Below the pieces are notes generated by a model. The model saw only the letters and a program-made list of their open reading frames with translations. It had not been told where the DNA came from and did no database searches. 64,000 nucleotides of DNA from Alphaproteobacteria bacterium (lineage in GTDB: Bacteria; Pseudomonadota; Alphaproteobacteria; Micavibrionales; Micavibrionaceae), in NCBI GenBank assembly GCA_030432025.1, contig JAUIIA010000003.1, positions 1 to 64,000 of the forward strand. Direction: 5' to 3'. Positions 9,781 through 18,126 of the stretch are shown one piece after another (position 1 is the first letter of the stretch; each line of letters starts with the position of its first letter). Position numbers and translations under genes: made by a program.

Positions 9781-10258
9781 TCTTCTGAGGGCAAACGCCC
9801 TTGTAGATCAGACACTTAGTCAGTGTCTAGGGTTTTTAAGGTCCCTACTCTTTCTTCGGAAAGTTTTTATACCTTCTAAGCTCAAAGGGATTTAAAGAGT
9901 TTACGCTCACCTGGATAACCGAGACTTGTGGTCAGTGCACATAAAAACACTTAAAAGCGGGTTATCTTTGAAAAAGTAGAGCGTACGCGTTTGGATTTGT
10001 CTCTGAATTGTTGGTTACGATGCATACGTGCCAGCGCGTGGGTTGATCACCACGATAAATATTGAGTGGATGGGGGTTCATCCACGGACGTGAAGACGAA
10101 ACATAAAGCTAATGTTTTGTAATTGACGTAACCGATCTGAGCGACACCTGTGTCTATTACCTAGTAATATTGACGACAGGACTATGCTTCCCAAAAGCCC
10201 CGGTACTCGATTTGTTCGTAGTTTACTATGACTGTTGGGTGCCGGGGTTTCTTTTTGT
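9781..10258 (+). ncRNA. Candidate structured ncRNA, about 475 nt, unassigned
   Basis: The stretch has no credible reading frame but a dense series of hairpins ending in a terminator. Visible helices: 9788-9792/9797-9801; 9810-9816/9822-9828; a C(UUCG)G tetraloop hairpin at 9850-9863; nested stems 9902-9908/9979-9985 and 9914-9920/9960-9966, each 7 bp; 10037-10041/10050-10054; 10066-10072/10079-10085 (7 bp); 10096-10104/10112-10120 (9 bp, one G-U); and 10147-10154/10172-10180 enclosing 10156-10160/10164-10168. The terminal T-run fits only plus-strand transcription. I looked for the RNase P core, the tmRNA T-arm or tag, 6S, SRP and hammerhead core motifs and found none. It may be a lineage-specific regulatory RNA. 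The exact ends are estimates. Confidence 0.6.
10198..10256 (+). terminator. Branched intrinsic terminator of the ncRNA
   Basis: CCCCGGTACTC (10198-10208) pairs with GGGTGCCGGGG (10237-10247) in an 11-bp stem that includes G-U pairs, followed by TTTCTTTTT. The large loop carries its own 6-bp hairpin (10216-10221 with 10226-10231). Confidence 0.8.
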
Positions 10259-10434
10259 GCACACCACTAACCATGCTATTGAAATCTGTAGTATAATGGT
10301 TAAATCTATATGTTAAATTGGCGCTTCATATCCAAAAGAACTGTTGTCTTTTAAGGGAAGATGCCATCATATACATAGATATAGGCCTATAATGGCGCAT
10401 CTAAAGAATATTAATTTTGCCGCGAAAAGTTTAA

Positions 10435-10932
10435 ATGGCGTTTCAATTCGACAAATTATCCGTCCTTATCGTTGAAGATACCCTACCCATGCTGAAACTT
10501 GTCTCTTCAGTGCTGGATGCTTTGGGAGTCGGGACTATATACACCGCCGCCGACGGTGAAGAAGGTTTTGAGATCTTCTGCCGTGATAATCCCGATATTG
10601 TAATCACGGACTGGCATATGAAACCAACCAGCGGTATCGAGCTGGTAAAACAGATTCGCCTCGACAAAAAATCACCAAACCGCACAACCCCTATAATCAT
10701 GATGACCGGTTTCAGTGCCTTGCCCAGAGTGGCCGAAGCCAGAGACTGCGGTGTGACAGAGTTTCTAGTAAAACCTTTTTCTGCCAATGACTTAGCCCGC
10801 AGAATCGCCTATGTCATTAACAAGCCTAGAGATTTCATTGAAACAAAAGATTACTTCGGACCGGACCGCCGCCGACGCAAAATTGACGGCTACAAGGGAC
10901 CTTTCAGGAGAAATAGCGACCTAAAAGCCTAA
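10435..10932 (+). CDS. Single-domain response regulator (receiver)
   Basis: This 165-residue protein is a CheY-like receiver. Residues 8-125 contain the acidic pair in LIVED, the phospho-acceptor Asp59 in ITDWHM, the switch Thr/Ser region near MMTG, and Lys113 in LVKPFS. The last 35 residues form a basic tail with FGPDRRRR and FRR motifs and no known output domain, so the protein probably signals by protein contact. Start is the ATG at 10435; the ribosome site is weak. It is followed after 80 bp by an unknown gene on the same strand, possibly one operon. The cognate kinase is not adjacent. Confidence 0.9.
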   Translation: MAFQFDKLSVLIVEDTLPMLKLVSSVLDALGVGTIYTAADGEEGFEIFCRDNPDIVITDWHMKPTSGIELVKQIRLDKKSPNRTTPIIMMTGFSALPRVAEARDCGVTEFLVKPFSANDLARRIAYVINKPRDFIETKDYFGPDRRRRKIDGYKGPFRRNSDLKA

Positions 10933-11012
10933 AATTTGCCTCAATTTAATACTTTCTCAAGAAAATATGCCGTAATATTAAGAAGAGCTAAAGTACAAGG
11001 GGTTACGGGGAC

Positions 11013-11522
11013 ATGCAGACAGATATGCAGGATTCAGACGGAAAAAAAGACTTTAAAGTTTATCAGGCAAACCGAACACTTCAGGCACGTGTGGGTACGG
11101 GACCGCTCGACGACAAGGCGGTAGAGCGCTCGCAGCAAGTTATGGACGCGAACAAAGTTGATTTCGCACCGATTGCCGAAGAGTTTTTAAACGACCTTGC
11201 CGCCGCCATTAAAACAGCCAGAGCAAACCCCGGTCACCCGGGCACCGTTCAATTAATGACGACACCCGTCATGCAGCTTAAAGCCAACGCTTCCACGTTT
11301 CGTTATACCTTGGTCAGCAATCTGGCCAATATCATGCTGAACTATCTGGAAGCCGTGCAAAAAGTAGATAACGATGTCATCGCCATTGTCGAGGCGCACC
11401 AACAATCCTTGCGCCTAATTATCGCGAAAAAGATTACGGGTGATGGCGGGCCGATCGGCAAACAAATGCAGGAAGAGCTGCAAAGCGCTTGCCAGCGTTA
11501 CTTCGCCAAGAAGAAAAGCTAG
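11013..11522 (+). CDS. Conserved-looking hypothetical protein
   Basis: I do not recognise this 169-residue soluble protein. It has no signal peptide or membrane segment. Residues 1-45 are polar. From about residue 50 it is predicted mainly helical, with a hydrophobic helix around TLVSNLANIMLNYLEA and a basic C-terminus ending in KKKS. The ATG at 11013 follows AAGGGGTTACGGGG, a plausible ribosome site. It lies 80 bp behind a receiver gene and is closed by an intrinsic terminator, so the two may be co-transcribed and the product could act with the receiver; that is inference from position. Confidence 0.7.
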   Translation: MQTDMQDSDGKKDFKVYQANRTLQARVGTGPLDDKAVERSQQVMDANKVDFAPIAEEFLNDLAAAIKTARANPGHPGTVQLMTTPVMQLKANASTFRYTLVSNLANIMLNYLEAVQKVDNDVIAIVEAHQQSLRLIIAKKITGDGGPIGKQMQEELQSACQRYFAKKKS

Positions 11523-11542
11523 AAAACAAAATTCAGACAATA

Positions 11543-11569
11543 AAAAACCCGCCTTAATGGCGGGTTTTT
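11543..11569 (+). terminator. Intrinsic terminator, probably bidirectional
   Basis: AAAAACCCGCC and GGCGGGTTTTT form a perfect stem around a 5-base loop with A- and T-runs on both sides. It lies between the converging ends of the 11013 gene and serA and could serve both. Confidence 0.85.
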
Positions 11570-11590
11570 GCTTTAGATCTATATGTCGGT

Positions 11591-13171
11591 TTAGAACTTC
11601 AAACGCATCGCGCTTGTAATGCTCTTTTGAGACTGAATCTTCGCAAAGATCTCATCATTCACCGGCGCATCAAGCGCAACAAGACAAATGGCACCGGATT
11701 TTTCATCCTTACGGCCAAGGCGGAAGTCAGCAATGTTCAAGCCTTCTTTGCCCAGCAACGTTCCAAGATCACCAATCATACCGGGCTGGTCGTCATTACG
11801 AATAAAGACCATATTCGGCTGCAAGGCCACCTCGATCGGCACACCTTCAATATTGACGATACGTGGCTCCTTACCCGTAAACAGGGTACCGGTTACATTA
11901 CGCTCGCGCTTGTCTGTCGTCACGATCACATTGATCATTGAACGCCAGTTTTTGCTCTCGTCATTATAACTTTGCTTCAGCTCGATACCGCGTGACTGCG
12001 CAATCTGAATTGCGTTTACCATGTTCACGGATTCGATCTGTGAACCCAGCAATGTCGCCAGCAATGTCGATGTAATCGGGTCGGTATTAATGTCGGTAAT
12101 CGTGCCTTCATACTCGATCTCGATCTTCTTGATCGAACTCTCGGTAATCTGACCTGCGAAACTACCCAACTGCTCAGCCAATTTCAGATAAGGCTTAAGC
12201 TTAGGTGCATCTTCGGCAGAGATAGACGCCATATTTAAAGCATTCATAACCGCGCCGCTATTCAGGTAATCGGACATTTGCTCCGCAACCTGCAAGGCCA
12301 CATTGACCTGTGCTTCCGTTGTCGCAGCACCAAGGTGCGGCGTACACACAACATTCGGATGACCGAACAGGATGTTATCCGTCGCCGGCTCAACCTCGAA
12401 CACATCCAGCGCCGCACCTGCAACCTTACCGCTATCCAAAGCGGCTTTAAGGTCGGCCTCGTTGACGATACCGCCACGAGCACAGTTAATGATGCGTACA
12501 CCATCTTTCATCTTCGCGATGGAGTCTTTGTTGATCAGGTTCGATGTATGCTCGTTCTTCGGCACATGCATCGTGATGAAATCAGATCTCTCGAACAATT
12601 CGTCCAGCTCAACCTTTTTAACACCAAGGTCAGCCGCACGCTCCTCAGTCAGGAACGGGTCAAACGCAATCACCTGCATTTTCAGGCCAACGCCGCGTGT
12701 CGCCGCGATACCGCCGATGTTACCGCAACCGATAACGCCGAGAACCTTGTTATACAACTCGGTACCCATGAATTTTTTCTTTTCCCACTTACCGGCATGG
12801 GTGGATTCGTTAGCTTGCGGGATCTGACGCGCCAGCGCGAACATCATCGCGATCGCATGTTCGGCTGTCGTGATCGAATTCCCGAACGGGGTGTTCATCA
12901 CAACAACGCCTTGCTCGGTCGCTGTCGGGATATCGATGTTATCAACGCCGATACCTGCACGGCCGATCACTTTCAGCTTTTTACCGGCTTTAATAAGCTC
13001 GGGCGTTGCTGTCGTAGCGGAACGTACGGCCAGACCGTCATATTCACCGATAATTGCTAATTGTTCTTCAGGGGAAAGGCCGGGTTTGAAATCGACTTCA
13101 ATGCCGTTTTTTTCAAAAATTTCCACAGCCAGTGGATCCAGCTTGTCGCTGATCAGTACTTTGGGTGCCAT
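11591..13171 (-). CDS. serA: D-3-phosphoglycerate dehydrogenase
   Basis: Oxidises 3-phosphoglycerate to 3-phosphohydroxypyruvate with NAD, the first step of serine synthesis, in the cytoplasm. The 526-residue product has the long SerA form: substrate and NAD-binding domains (GxGxxG in VIGCGNIGG, the NCARGG arginine and PHLGAAT histidine), then an intervening domain from about residue 320 and a C-terminal ACT domain after about residue 450 (GMIGDLGTLLG). The ATG at 13171 is chosen because AGGAG lies 8 bases before it and MAPKVLISDKL is the expected SerA N-terminus; an upstream in-frame start would add 37 unrelated residues. serC and serB lie nearby. Confidence 0.97.
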   Translation of the reverse strand: MAPKVLISDKLDPLAVEIFEKNGIEVDFKPGLSPEEQLAIIGEYDGLAVRSATTATPELIKAGKKLKVIGRAGIGVDNIDIPTATEQGVVVMNTPFGNSITTAEHAIAMMFALARQIPQANESTHAGKWEKKKFMGTELYNKVLGVIGCGNIGGIAATRGVGLKMQVIAFDPFLTEERAADLGVKKVELDELFERSDFITMHVPKNEHTSNLINKDSIAKMKDGVRIINCARGGIVNEADLKAALDSGKVAGAALDVFEVEPATDNILFGHPNVVCTPHLGAATTEAQVNVALQVAEQMSDYLNSGAVMNALNMASISAEDAPKLKPYLKLAEQLGSFAGQITESSIKKIEIEYEGTITDINTDPITSTLLATLLGSQIESVNMVNAIQIAQSRGIELKQSYNDESKNWRSMINVIVTTDKRERNVTGTLFTGKEPRIVNIEGVPIEVALQPNMVFIRNDDQPGMIGDLGTLLGKEGLNIADFRLGRKDEKSGAICLVALDAPVNDEIFAKIQSQKSITSAMRLKF

Positions 13172-13264
13172 TATATAACTCCTAATTTTGTCTTGTTTAG
13201 GCAAACAGGCGTATAGAACTATCAGGTTCGAAGCGGAAGTAAAGCGAAATAAAAGCAAGAATAT

Positions 13265-13293
13265 TTGACATAACACGGTCAAATCCTTACTCT
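13265..13293 (+). promoter_or_regulatory. Candidate promoter of the GH63 gene
   Basis: A perfect -35 hexamer TTGACA at 13265-13270 is followed after 17 bases by TACTCT, a weak -10. It points at the glycosidase gene starting at 13327. Confidence 0.35.
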
Positions 13294-13326
13294 ACGCCGA
13301 CAAAACAGGGAAACTCGAGAACAACC

Positions 13327-14823
13327 ATGCCGCTATTACCGGGCCAAAGCCCAGAAATGCTTGATCGCTTGCGCAATATGGACTTGCCTGCCTCCTTTGC
13401 AGATACGGCGCTTGGTAACCTTGAAAACAATACATCCCAAGTCACTCTCAATGGACAGCCTTATAACGTAATACGCCCCGGTGAGCTTTACCCCGGCGTA
13501 TGGGGTTGGGATGCCGCATTTCATGCCATTGGCCTTGCGTATGGCTCCGGTGAACGCGGCCTCGAAGAATTGGAAATATCAGCCCTCGGCCAAACCGAAG
13601 ACGGCCGCATACCGCAAATCTTGTTTTACGATGCCGAACTCGCGAACCGGACCTATTATCCGGGTCCGAATATGTGGGAATGTGAAAGCGCAAACGGACT
13701 GCCGATCTCTGGCCTATCCCAACCCCCTGTTTACGGCTTTGCATTGGAAAAAATTCTCGAAATCGACCCTGCCGCCGAGCAAAACGAAGATAAGGTCAGA
13801 GAACTTTTCAATGTCGCCTACAACTACCAGAAATGGTGGTATGAAGAGCGTGATCCAGAAGGAACAGGCCTTGTAGTCTCCATCCACCCTTGGGAAACAG
13901 GGCGCGATAACCCTATTGAATGGGACCCGATTTTCAAACGCATAAGAGCGACAGATGAATTTCAGGATATGCCCTTCGATCCTGCTGTTCGCAAAGACAT
14001 CCGCATTGATGAACACGGAAACAATAACGCGAAACATAGGCCATCCGATGAAGCCTATAAGATGTTTACCCATTTGCTGCACAAGGTAAAAGATAACGGA
14101 TATTCGATTAAAGATGCCGATGGCGAATATAGGAAAGATTTCCCCTTCGCCGTACAAGACGTAACCATCAACTCGATGCTACAGGCTTCAAATGAAGCCC
14201 TGATCAGATTGTCAGAGCGTTACGGCACGCCCGAACAACAAAGAGAACTCCGCCGCTGGGGTTCACAAACACGCGAGAGTTTTAACCACTTATGGAACGA
14301 TGAAGCCGGAGCATTCCAGTCCCGCGACACAACAACAGGCAAATTGACCGAAACATCCAACGGCTCGTTCCTCGCCCTGGCCACCTCGGTGCCCAGCGAA
14401 TATCAAGCCGCACGCATGGCACACCTTCTGGATGACTGGAAACATAAGCATGGCGTGAAGTACCATATTTGCTCCTCCCCGCCGGATCATGCTGATTTCA
14501 ATACAGAACGCTATTGGCGCGGCCCGATATGGACGATCGTGAATTATGTCGCCGCCGAAGGTCTGCTGATGCAAGGCGCACGCTTCGAAAACCCTGCGAT
14601 TCTGGATAAGGGTCTAGAGGTTACGCTTGATTCGCTTGAACTCGTTCAAATGGATGGCGGAGCATTCCACGAATATCATAATCCTGTGACGGGTAAGGGA
14701 TGCGGCGCAAAGAGCTTCGGCTTTACATCTGTTGCTTTTTTGGACCTGACAAGCAAGTTAACGCACTATAAAACCGCACTCGAAGCCGCCGGCGAAAAAC
14801 CCGGCGGCACAACTGTAGGCTAA
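13327..14823 (+). CDS. GH63-type glycosidase (mannosyl/glucosylglycerate hydrolase-like)
   Basis: The 498-residue protein has hallmarks of the (alpha/alpha)6-barrel GH63 clan: WGWDAAFHAIGLAYG, GLSQPPV, HPWETGRDNPIEWD and ERYWRGPIWTIVNYV near residue 400. The HPWETGRDN and RYWRGPIW patterns resemble mannosylglycerate and glucosylglycerate hydrolases more than eukaryotic processing glucosidase I. There is no signal peptide, so it acts in the cytoplasm. The gene sits between serA and serC, transcribed away from serA and towards serC. Glycerate released from a glyceryl glycoside could feed 3-phosphoglycerate and serine; this is inference from context. Exact substrate is not determined by sequence. 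Confidence 0.8.
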   Translation: MPLLPGQSPEMLDRLRNMDLPASFADTALGNLENNTSQVTLNGQPYNVIRPGELYPGVWGWDAAFHAIGLAYGSGERGLEELEISALGQTEDGRIPQILFYDAELANRTYYPGPNMWECESANGLPISGLSQPPVYGFALEKILEIDPAAEQNEDKVRELFNVAYNYQKWWYEERDPEGTGLVVSIHPWETGRDNPIEWDPIFKRIRATDEFQDMPFDPAVRKDIRIDEHGNNNAKHRPSDEAYKMFTHLLHKVKDNGYSIKDADGEYRKDFPFAVQDVTINSMLQASNEALIRLSERYGTPEQQRELRRWGSQTRESFNHLWNDEAGAFQSRDTTTGKLTETSNGSFLALATSVPSEYQAARMAHLLDDWKHKHGVKYHICSSPPDHADFNTERYWRGPIWTIVNYVAAEGLLMQGARFENPAILDKGLEVTLDSLELVQMDGGAFHEYHNPVTGKGCGAKSFGFTSVAFLDLTSKLTHYKTALEAAGEKPGGTTVG

Positions 14824-14834
14824 AATAAAACAGA

Positions 14835-16004
14835 TTAGGCGGCTTTGGCCTGTTCCTGTGACTTACAGACAGCAAAAGCCCATTCCAGCCACGGCATCAA
14901 CGCCTCGACATCATCACCCGAAACCGTCGCACCACACCAGATACGAAGACCGGCAGGCGCATCACGGTATCCTGCAATGTCATAAGCCGCACCTTCATCA
15001 TCCAGCAATTTGCACATGGTCTTGATGAACGCAGTTTGCTCATCAGCATCCTTGCCTGCAAACCAGTCATCGGTGATCTTCAGACACACAGATGTGCGGG
15101 AGCGCACAGCTTCGTCTTCGGCCAAGAAATCGATCCACTCGGTTTTGGACACCCAGTTTTCGATCGCTTTGTAATTTTCCTCCGAACGGGCGATGGTCGT
15201 GCGTAACCCGCCGATATTCTCAACCCAGCCCAGCGCATCCAGACAATCCGCAACCGCGAGCATAGACGGCGTGTTAATCGTCGCGCCCTGGAAAATGCCT
15301 TCATTCAGCTTGCCTTTTTTCGTCATGCGGAAAATCTTCGGCAACGGACGGTCCGGCGTGAAGCTCTCCAAACGCTCGACAGCACGCGGGCTCAGAACCA
15401 GCATACCATGTGCGGCTTCACCGCCCAGAACCTTCTGCCAGCTCCAAGTTGTTACATCCAGCTTGTCCCATGGCATGTCATAGGCAAAAACGGCCGATGT
15501 CGCATCACAGAATGTCAAACCTTCGCGGTCAGCGGCAATCCAGTCACCATCAGGGACACGTACGCCGCTTGTTGTACCGTTCCATGCAAATACAATGTCA
15601 TTCGCGGGGTCAGCTTGTGACAGATCGGCAATATCGCCGTAACCCGCCTCGTAAGTATTTACATTATCCAACTTCAACTCGTTTTTAATGTCTTTCAGCC
15701 AGTCGCCTGAAAAGCTCTCCCACGCGAATACATCAACACCGCGCTCGCCAAGCATCGACCACATCGCCATTTCGAACGCACCCGTATCGGACGCAGGCAC
15801 AATACCGACGAAGTAATCATCAGGGATGCCCAAAATCGCTTTGTGCTTTTCGATCACATCCTTGAGCTGACCTTTAGGACCGGATGCACGGTGGGAACGC
15901 CCCAACATGGCATGGCCTAGGTTTTCAAAGCTCCATCCCGGACGTTTCGAACACGGGCCTGAAGAAAAATTAGGATTTCTGGGTTTGGCGGATGGCTTTT
16001 CCAT
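14835..16004 (-). CDS. serC: Phosphoserine aminotransferase, alphaproteobacterial type
   Basis: Transfers an amino group from glutamate to 3-phosphohydroxypyruvate, using pyridoxal phosphate. The 389-residue protein begins with [15 protein letters not shown], typical of the SerC variant of alphaproteobacteria and Methanosarcina rather than the E. coli form. Lys191 in [15 protein letters not shown] is the probable Schiff-base lysine, and [11 protein letters not shown] carries the PLP-binding aspartate. It starts at the ATG at 16004 with AAAGAAAGG about 12 bases upstream, and is divergent from serB across a 110-bp spacer that holds possible leader hairpins. Confidence 0.96.
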   Translation of the reverse strand: MEKPSAKPRNPNFSSGPCSKRPGWSFENLGHAMLGRSHRASGPKGQLKDVIEKHKAILGIPDDYFVGIVPASDTGAFEMAMWSMLGERGVDVFAWESFSGDWLKDIKNELKLDNVNTYEAGYGDIADLSQADPANDIVFAWNGTTSGVRVPDGDWIAADREGLTFCDATSAVFAYDMPWDKLDVTTWSWQKVLGGEAAHGMLVLSPRAVERLESFTPDRPLPKIFRMTKKGKLNEGIFQGATINTPSMLAVADCLDALGWVENIGGLRTTIARSEENYKAIENWVSKTEWIDFLAEDEAVRSRTSVCLKITDDWFAGKDADEQTAFIKTMCKLLDDEGAAYDIAGYRDAPAGLRIWCGATVSGDDVEALMPWLEWAFAVCKSQEQAKAA

Positions 16005-16028
16005 TGTGCTGTATGACCTTTCTTTATA

Positions 16029-16072
16029 CGCTAGCTCGTAAGCTGCTTTAGCGATAAAAAATTCTGTATCGC
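16029..16072 (-). promoter_or_regulatory. Two overlapping leader hairpins before serC (possible serC-motif RNA)
   Basis: On the serC strand a 5-bp hairpin (16068-16072 with 16051-16055, GCGAT/ATCGC) is followed by a second (CGCT/AGCG at 16029-16032/16050-16053, a 5-base bulge, then AGCT/AGCT around a four-base loop). The two share bases 16051-16053, so they cannot both form fully. The ribosome site lies directly after the second. A two-hairpin serC leader motif is known in alphaproteobacteria; I cannot confirm the match without its covariance model. Confidence 0.4.
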
Positions 16073-16114
16073 CTGTCCAGCGTTTTATGCGATTAACCGA
16101 TAAATCTTTATATT

Positions 16115-17020
16115 ATGAGCTTTGTTCTTACCTTTGTTGCTTCCAACTTTGAATTCGCTCTGACCCAGCGACACATCAATGATGCCATCCGAATCTTACA
16201 AGACTTCAGCGTCATGCCAACCTGCCAGCCTGTCTGGGTACACCCAAAACGCGTAGCCGAGCTGGGCGTAGACAAGCAATGCAGTGTTGTCCTGATGAAG
16301 CAGATCCGTGAAGTTCTTGAAGAACCCGAGATCGATGTCTTCATTACACCAATCGAGGGGCGCAGAAAAAAAGTCCTCATCGCCGATATGGACTCTACTA
16401 TTGTAGTCGGCGAAACTCTGGATGATCTGGCCGATCATGCAGGCATCAAGGATCAAATCGCCGAAATCACAGCCCGCGCCATGAATGGCGAACTCGATTT
16501 CCACGCCGCAATCGAGGAACGCGTCGGACTGTTACGTGACCTGCCCGGCGACGCTCTACAAAAAACTGTCAACGCCGTAAAATATAACGAAGGTGCCGCA
16601 ACCATGGTCAAAACCATGAAAGAATACGGCACACATTGTGTTCTGGTCTCCGGTGGCTTTACTTCCTTTACACGGGTTGTTGCCGATCAACTTGAGTTCA
16701 TGAACCATCACGGCAATGAATTGATCATGAATCCCGACGGTTCATTGGCTGGTAAGGTCAAGCACCCTATTTTGGACAAAAACTCCAAAGTCGAGTTCCT
16801 CAAACATTACGCCGACATGTATGACCTCAAACCCGAGCATTGCATGACCATTGGCGACGGTGCAAACGACCTGCCTATGCTGAAGATGGCGGGGCTGGGC
16901 ATCGGTTATAAGGCCAAGCCATCAGTTGCTGAAGAACTTGAAAATAATATTGTACACGGCGACCTCACCGCAGCCCTCTATGCGCAGGGCTATACCGATT
17001 CCGACATTTTATTTACGTAA
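16115..17020 (+). CDS. serB: Phosphoserine phosphatase
   Basis: Hydrolyses phosphoserine to serine, the last step of the pathway. The 301-residue protein has a short N-terminal regulatory-like domain (residues 1-80) and a HAD-fold catalytic domain: motif I DMDST with nucleophile Asp91 and acid Asp93, motif II LVSGGFTSF, and motif III GDGANDLPM. Length and order match bacterial SerB. It is divergent from serC; the ATG at 16115 has no clear ribosome site, so translation may start on a short leader. No close downstream partner. Confidence 0.96.
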   Translation: MSFVLTFVASNFEFALTQRHINDAIRILQDFSVMPTCQPVWVHPKRVAELGVDKQCSVVLMKQIREVLEEPEIDVFITPIEGRRKKVLIADMDSTIVVGETLDDLADHAGIKDQIAEITARAMNGELDFHAAIEERVGLLRDLPGDALQKTVNAVKYNEGAATMVKTMKEYGTHCVLVSGGFTSFTRVVADQLEFMNHHGNELIMNPDGSLAGKVKHPILDKNSKVEFLKHYADMYDLKPEHCMTIGDGANDLPMLKMAGLGIGYKAKPSVAEELENNIVHGDLTAALYAQGYTDSDILFT

Positions 17021-17148
17021 CACACAAACATCTTCTTAAGACTCTGTTGCTACACTCGATATTGAGGTAAGGTAATAACTCATCTGCTTACTTGCGCTCG
17101 CAAGATCAAAAAATAACCAATTAGGGCATCAAATTACGGAAGAGCAAC

Positions 17149-18105
17149 ATGTCTGAGCAATGGTCATATAGTGTTACGAATGAAGAGCTGGAAGAACTAT
17201 TCAGGCTCTATTGTACGGATTTTACGTCACTGGCGCGTATGGGTCGTTACGGCCCGATTACGGGACGAGACAAGGAAGTTGACGAAACTATCCTGATCCT
17301 TCTCCAGAAAGGTCGTAAAAATGCCTGTCTGCTCGCCCCTGCTGGTGTGGGTAAAACGGCTATGGTGGTTGCGCTCGCGCAAAAAATCGCCGCTGACGAT
17401 GTCCCTGATTATCTACTGGATGCCCGCGTGATCGAACTTGATATGGCGCGTATGGCTGCCGGTACATCCGGCCCTGCTGAATTCCAGGAACGTTTTATTC
17501 CGATTTGTAAAGGTATCGCCGAGCGTTACCACAACCCTGAAAACCCCAGAATCATTATGTTTCTGGACGAAATCCACCAGATCATGCCGAACTGTGTGGG
17601 TTCATCATATGCCGGTCTTTCCGACGTGATGAAACCGTACCTGACAGCTGGTGACTTGATGGTGATTGGTGCGACAACACTGGACGAATTCCGCATGTAC
17701 GTGGCTGAAGACCCTGCTATGGATCGTCGTTTCCAGAAAGTGTTCCTGAGTATTCCGAACCAAGTTGAAACATATGCGATTTTGAAAGCACTACGCCCGA
17801 GTCACGAAAAACATCACGGCGTAACAATTTCCAACAATAACCTGATGACCATCGTCGAATTGACCGATGAGCACATGCGGAAACGAAACCAGCCGGATAA
17901 ATCCATTATTACAATGGATTCGGCCATGGCCTATCACGTTAAAACGCATGGTAAGGATCAGGAAGTCTCTCTGGAATCGATCTATTACATGGTCGGTCGT
18001 GAAACAGGTTTGAACAAACAGGCCCTGCACGACGAAAAGAAAATCCAGCGGACCATGAAAAAAGTACGTCAGCTTGAGGGTGAAGGTTACACCTATCACA
18101 TCTAG
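17149..18105 (+). CDS. Stand-alone Clp D1-like AAA+ ATPase
   Basis: The 318-residue protein matches only the first ATPase domain of ClpA/ClpB. Residues 38-45 (ITGRDKEV) correspond to the Clp box, Walker A is at 64-71 (PAGVGKTA), Walker B at 137-141 (MFLDE), the sensor-like GATTLDEFR near 174, and arginine fingers at DRRFQ (193-194). The Clp N-domain, the D2 domain, the ClpB middle coil and a ClpP-docking loop are all missing. GGAAGAG precedes the ATG at 17149. Without D2 it is unlikely to be a normal unfoldase; it may remodel one partner. It follows serB on the same strand but the 128-bp gap suggests its own transcript. Confidence 0.85.
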   Translation: MSEQWSYSVTNEELEELFRLYCTDFTSLARMGRYGPITGRDKEVDETILILLQKGRKNACLLAPAGVGKTAMVVALAQKIAADDVPDYLLDARVIELDMARMAAGTSGPAEFQERFIPICKGIAERYHNPENPRIIMFLDEIHQIMPNCVGSSYAGLSDVMKPYLTAGDLMVIGATTLDEFRMYVAEDPAMDRRFQKVFLSIPNQVETYAILKALRPSHEKHHGVTISNNNLMTIVELTDEHMRKRNQPDKSIITMDSAMAYHVKTHGKDQEVSLESIYYMVGRETGLNKQALHDEKKIQRTMKKVRQLEGEGYTYHI

Positions 18106-18126
18106 AGCGTTTAAAACACGTACACC

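Noticed and set aside
9555-9819. Short plus-strand frames of 64-71 codons upstream of the ncRNA
   Set aside because: No ribosome site, odd composition, and one overlaps the hairpins of the structured RNA.
9781-10258. Identification as RNase P RNA, tmRNA, 6S or a hammerhead ribozyme
   Set aside because: I found no P4 core, no T-arm or tag frame, no 6S bulge arrangement, and only the GAAAC part of a hammerhead core without CUGANGA.
13172-13282. 37-residue N-terminal extension of SerA
   Set aside because: The extension is unlike SerA, and the ATG at 13171 has AGGAG at the right spacing.
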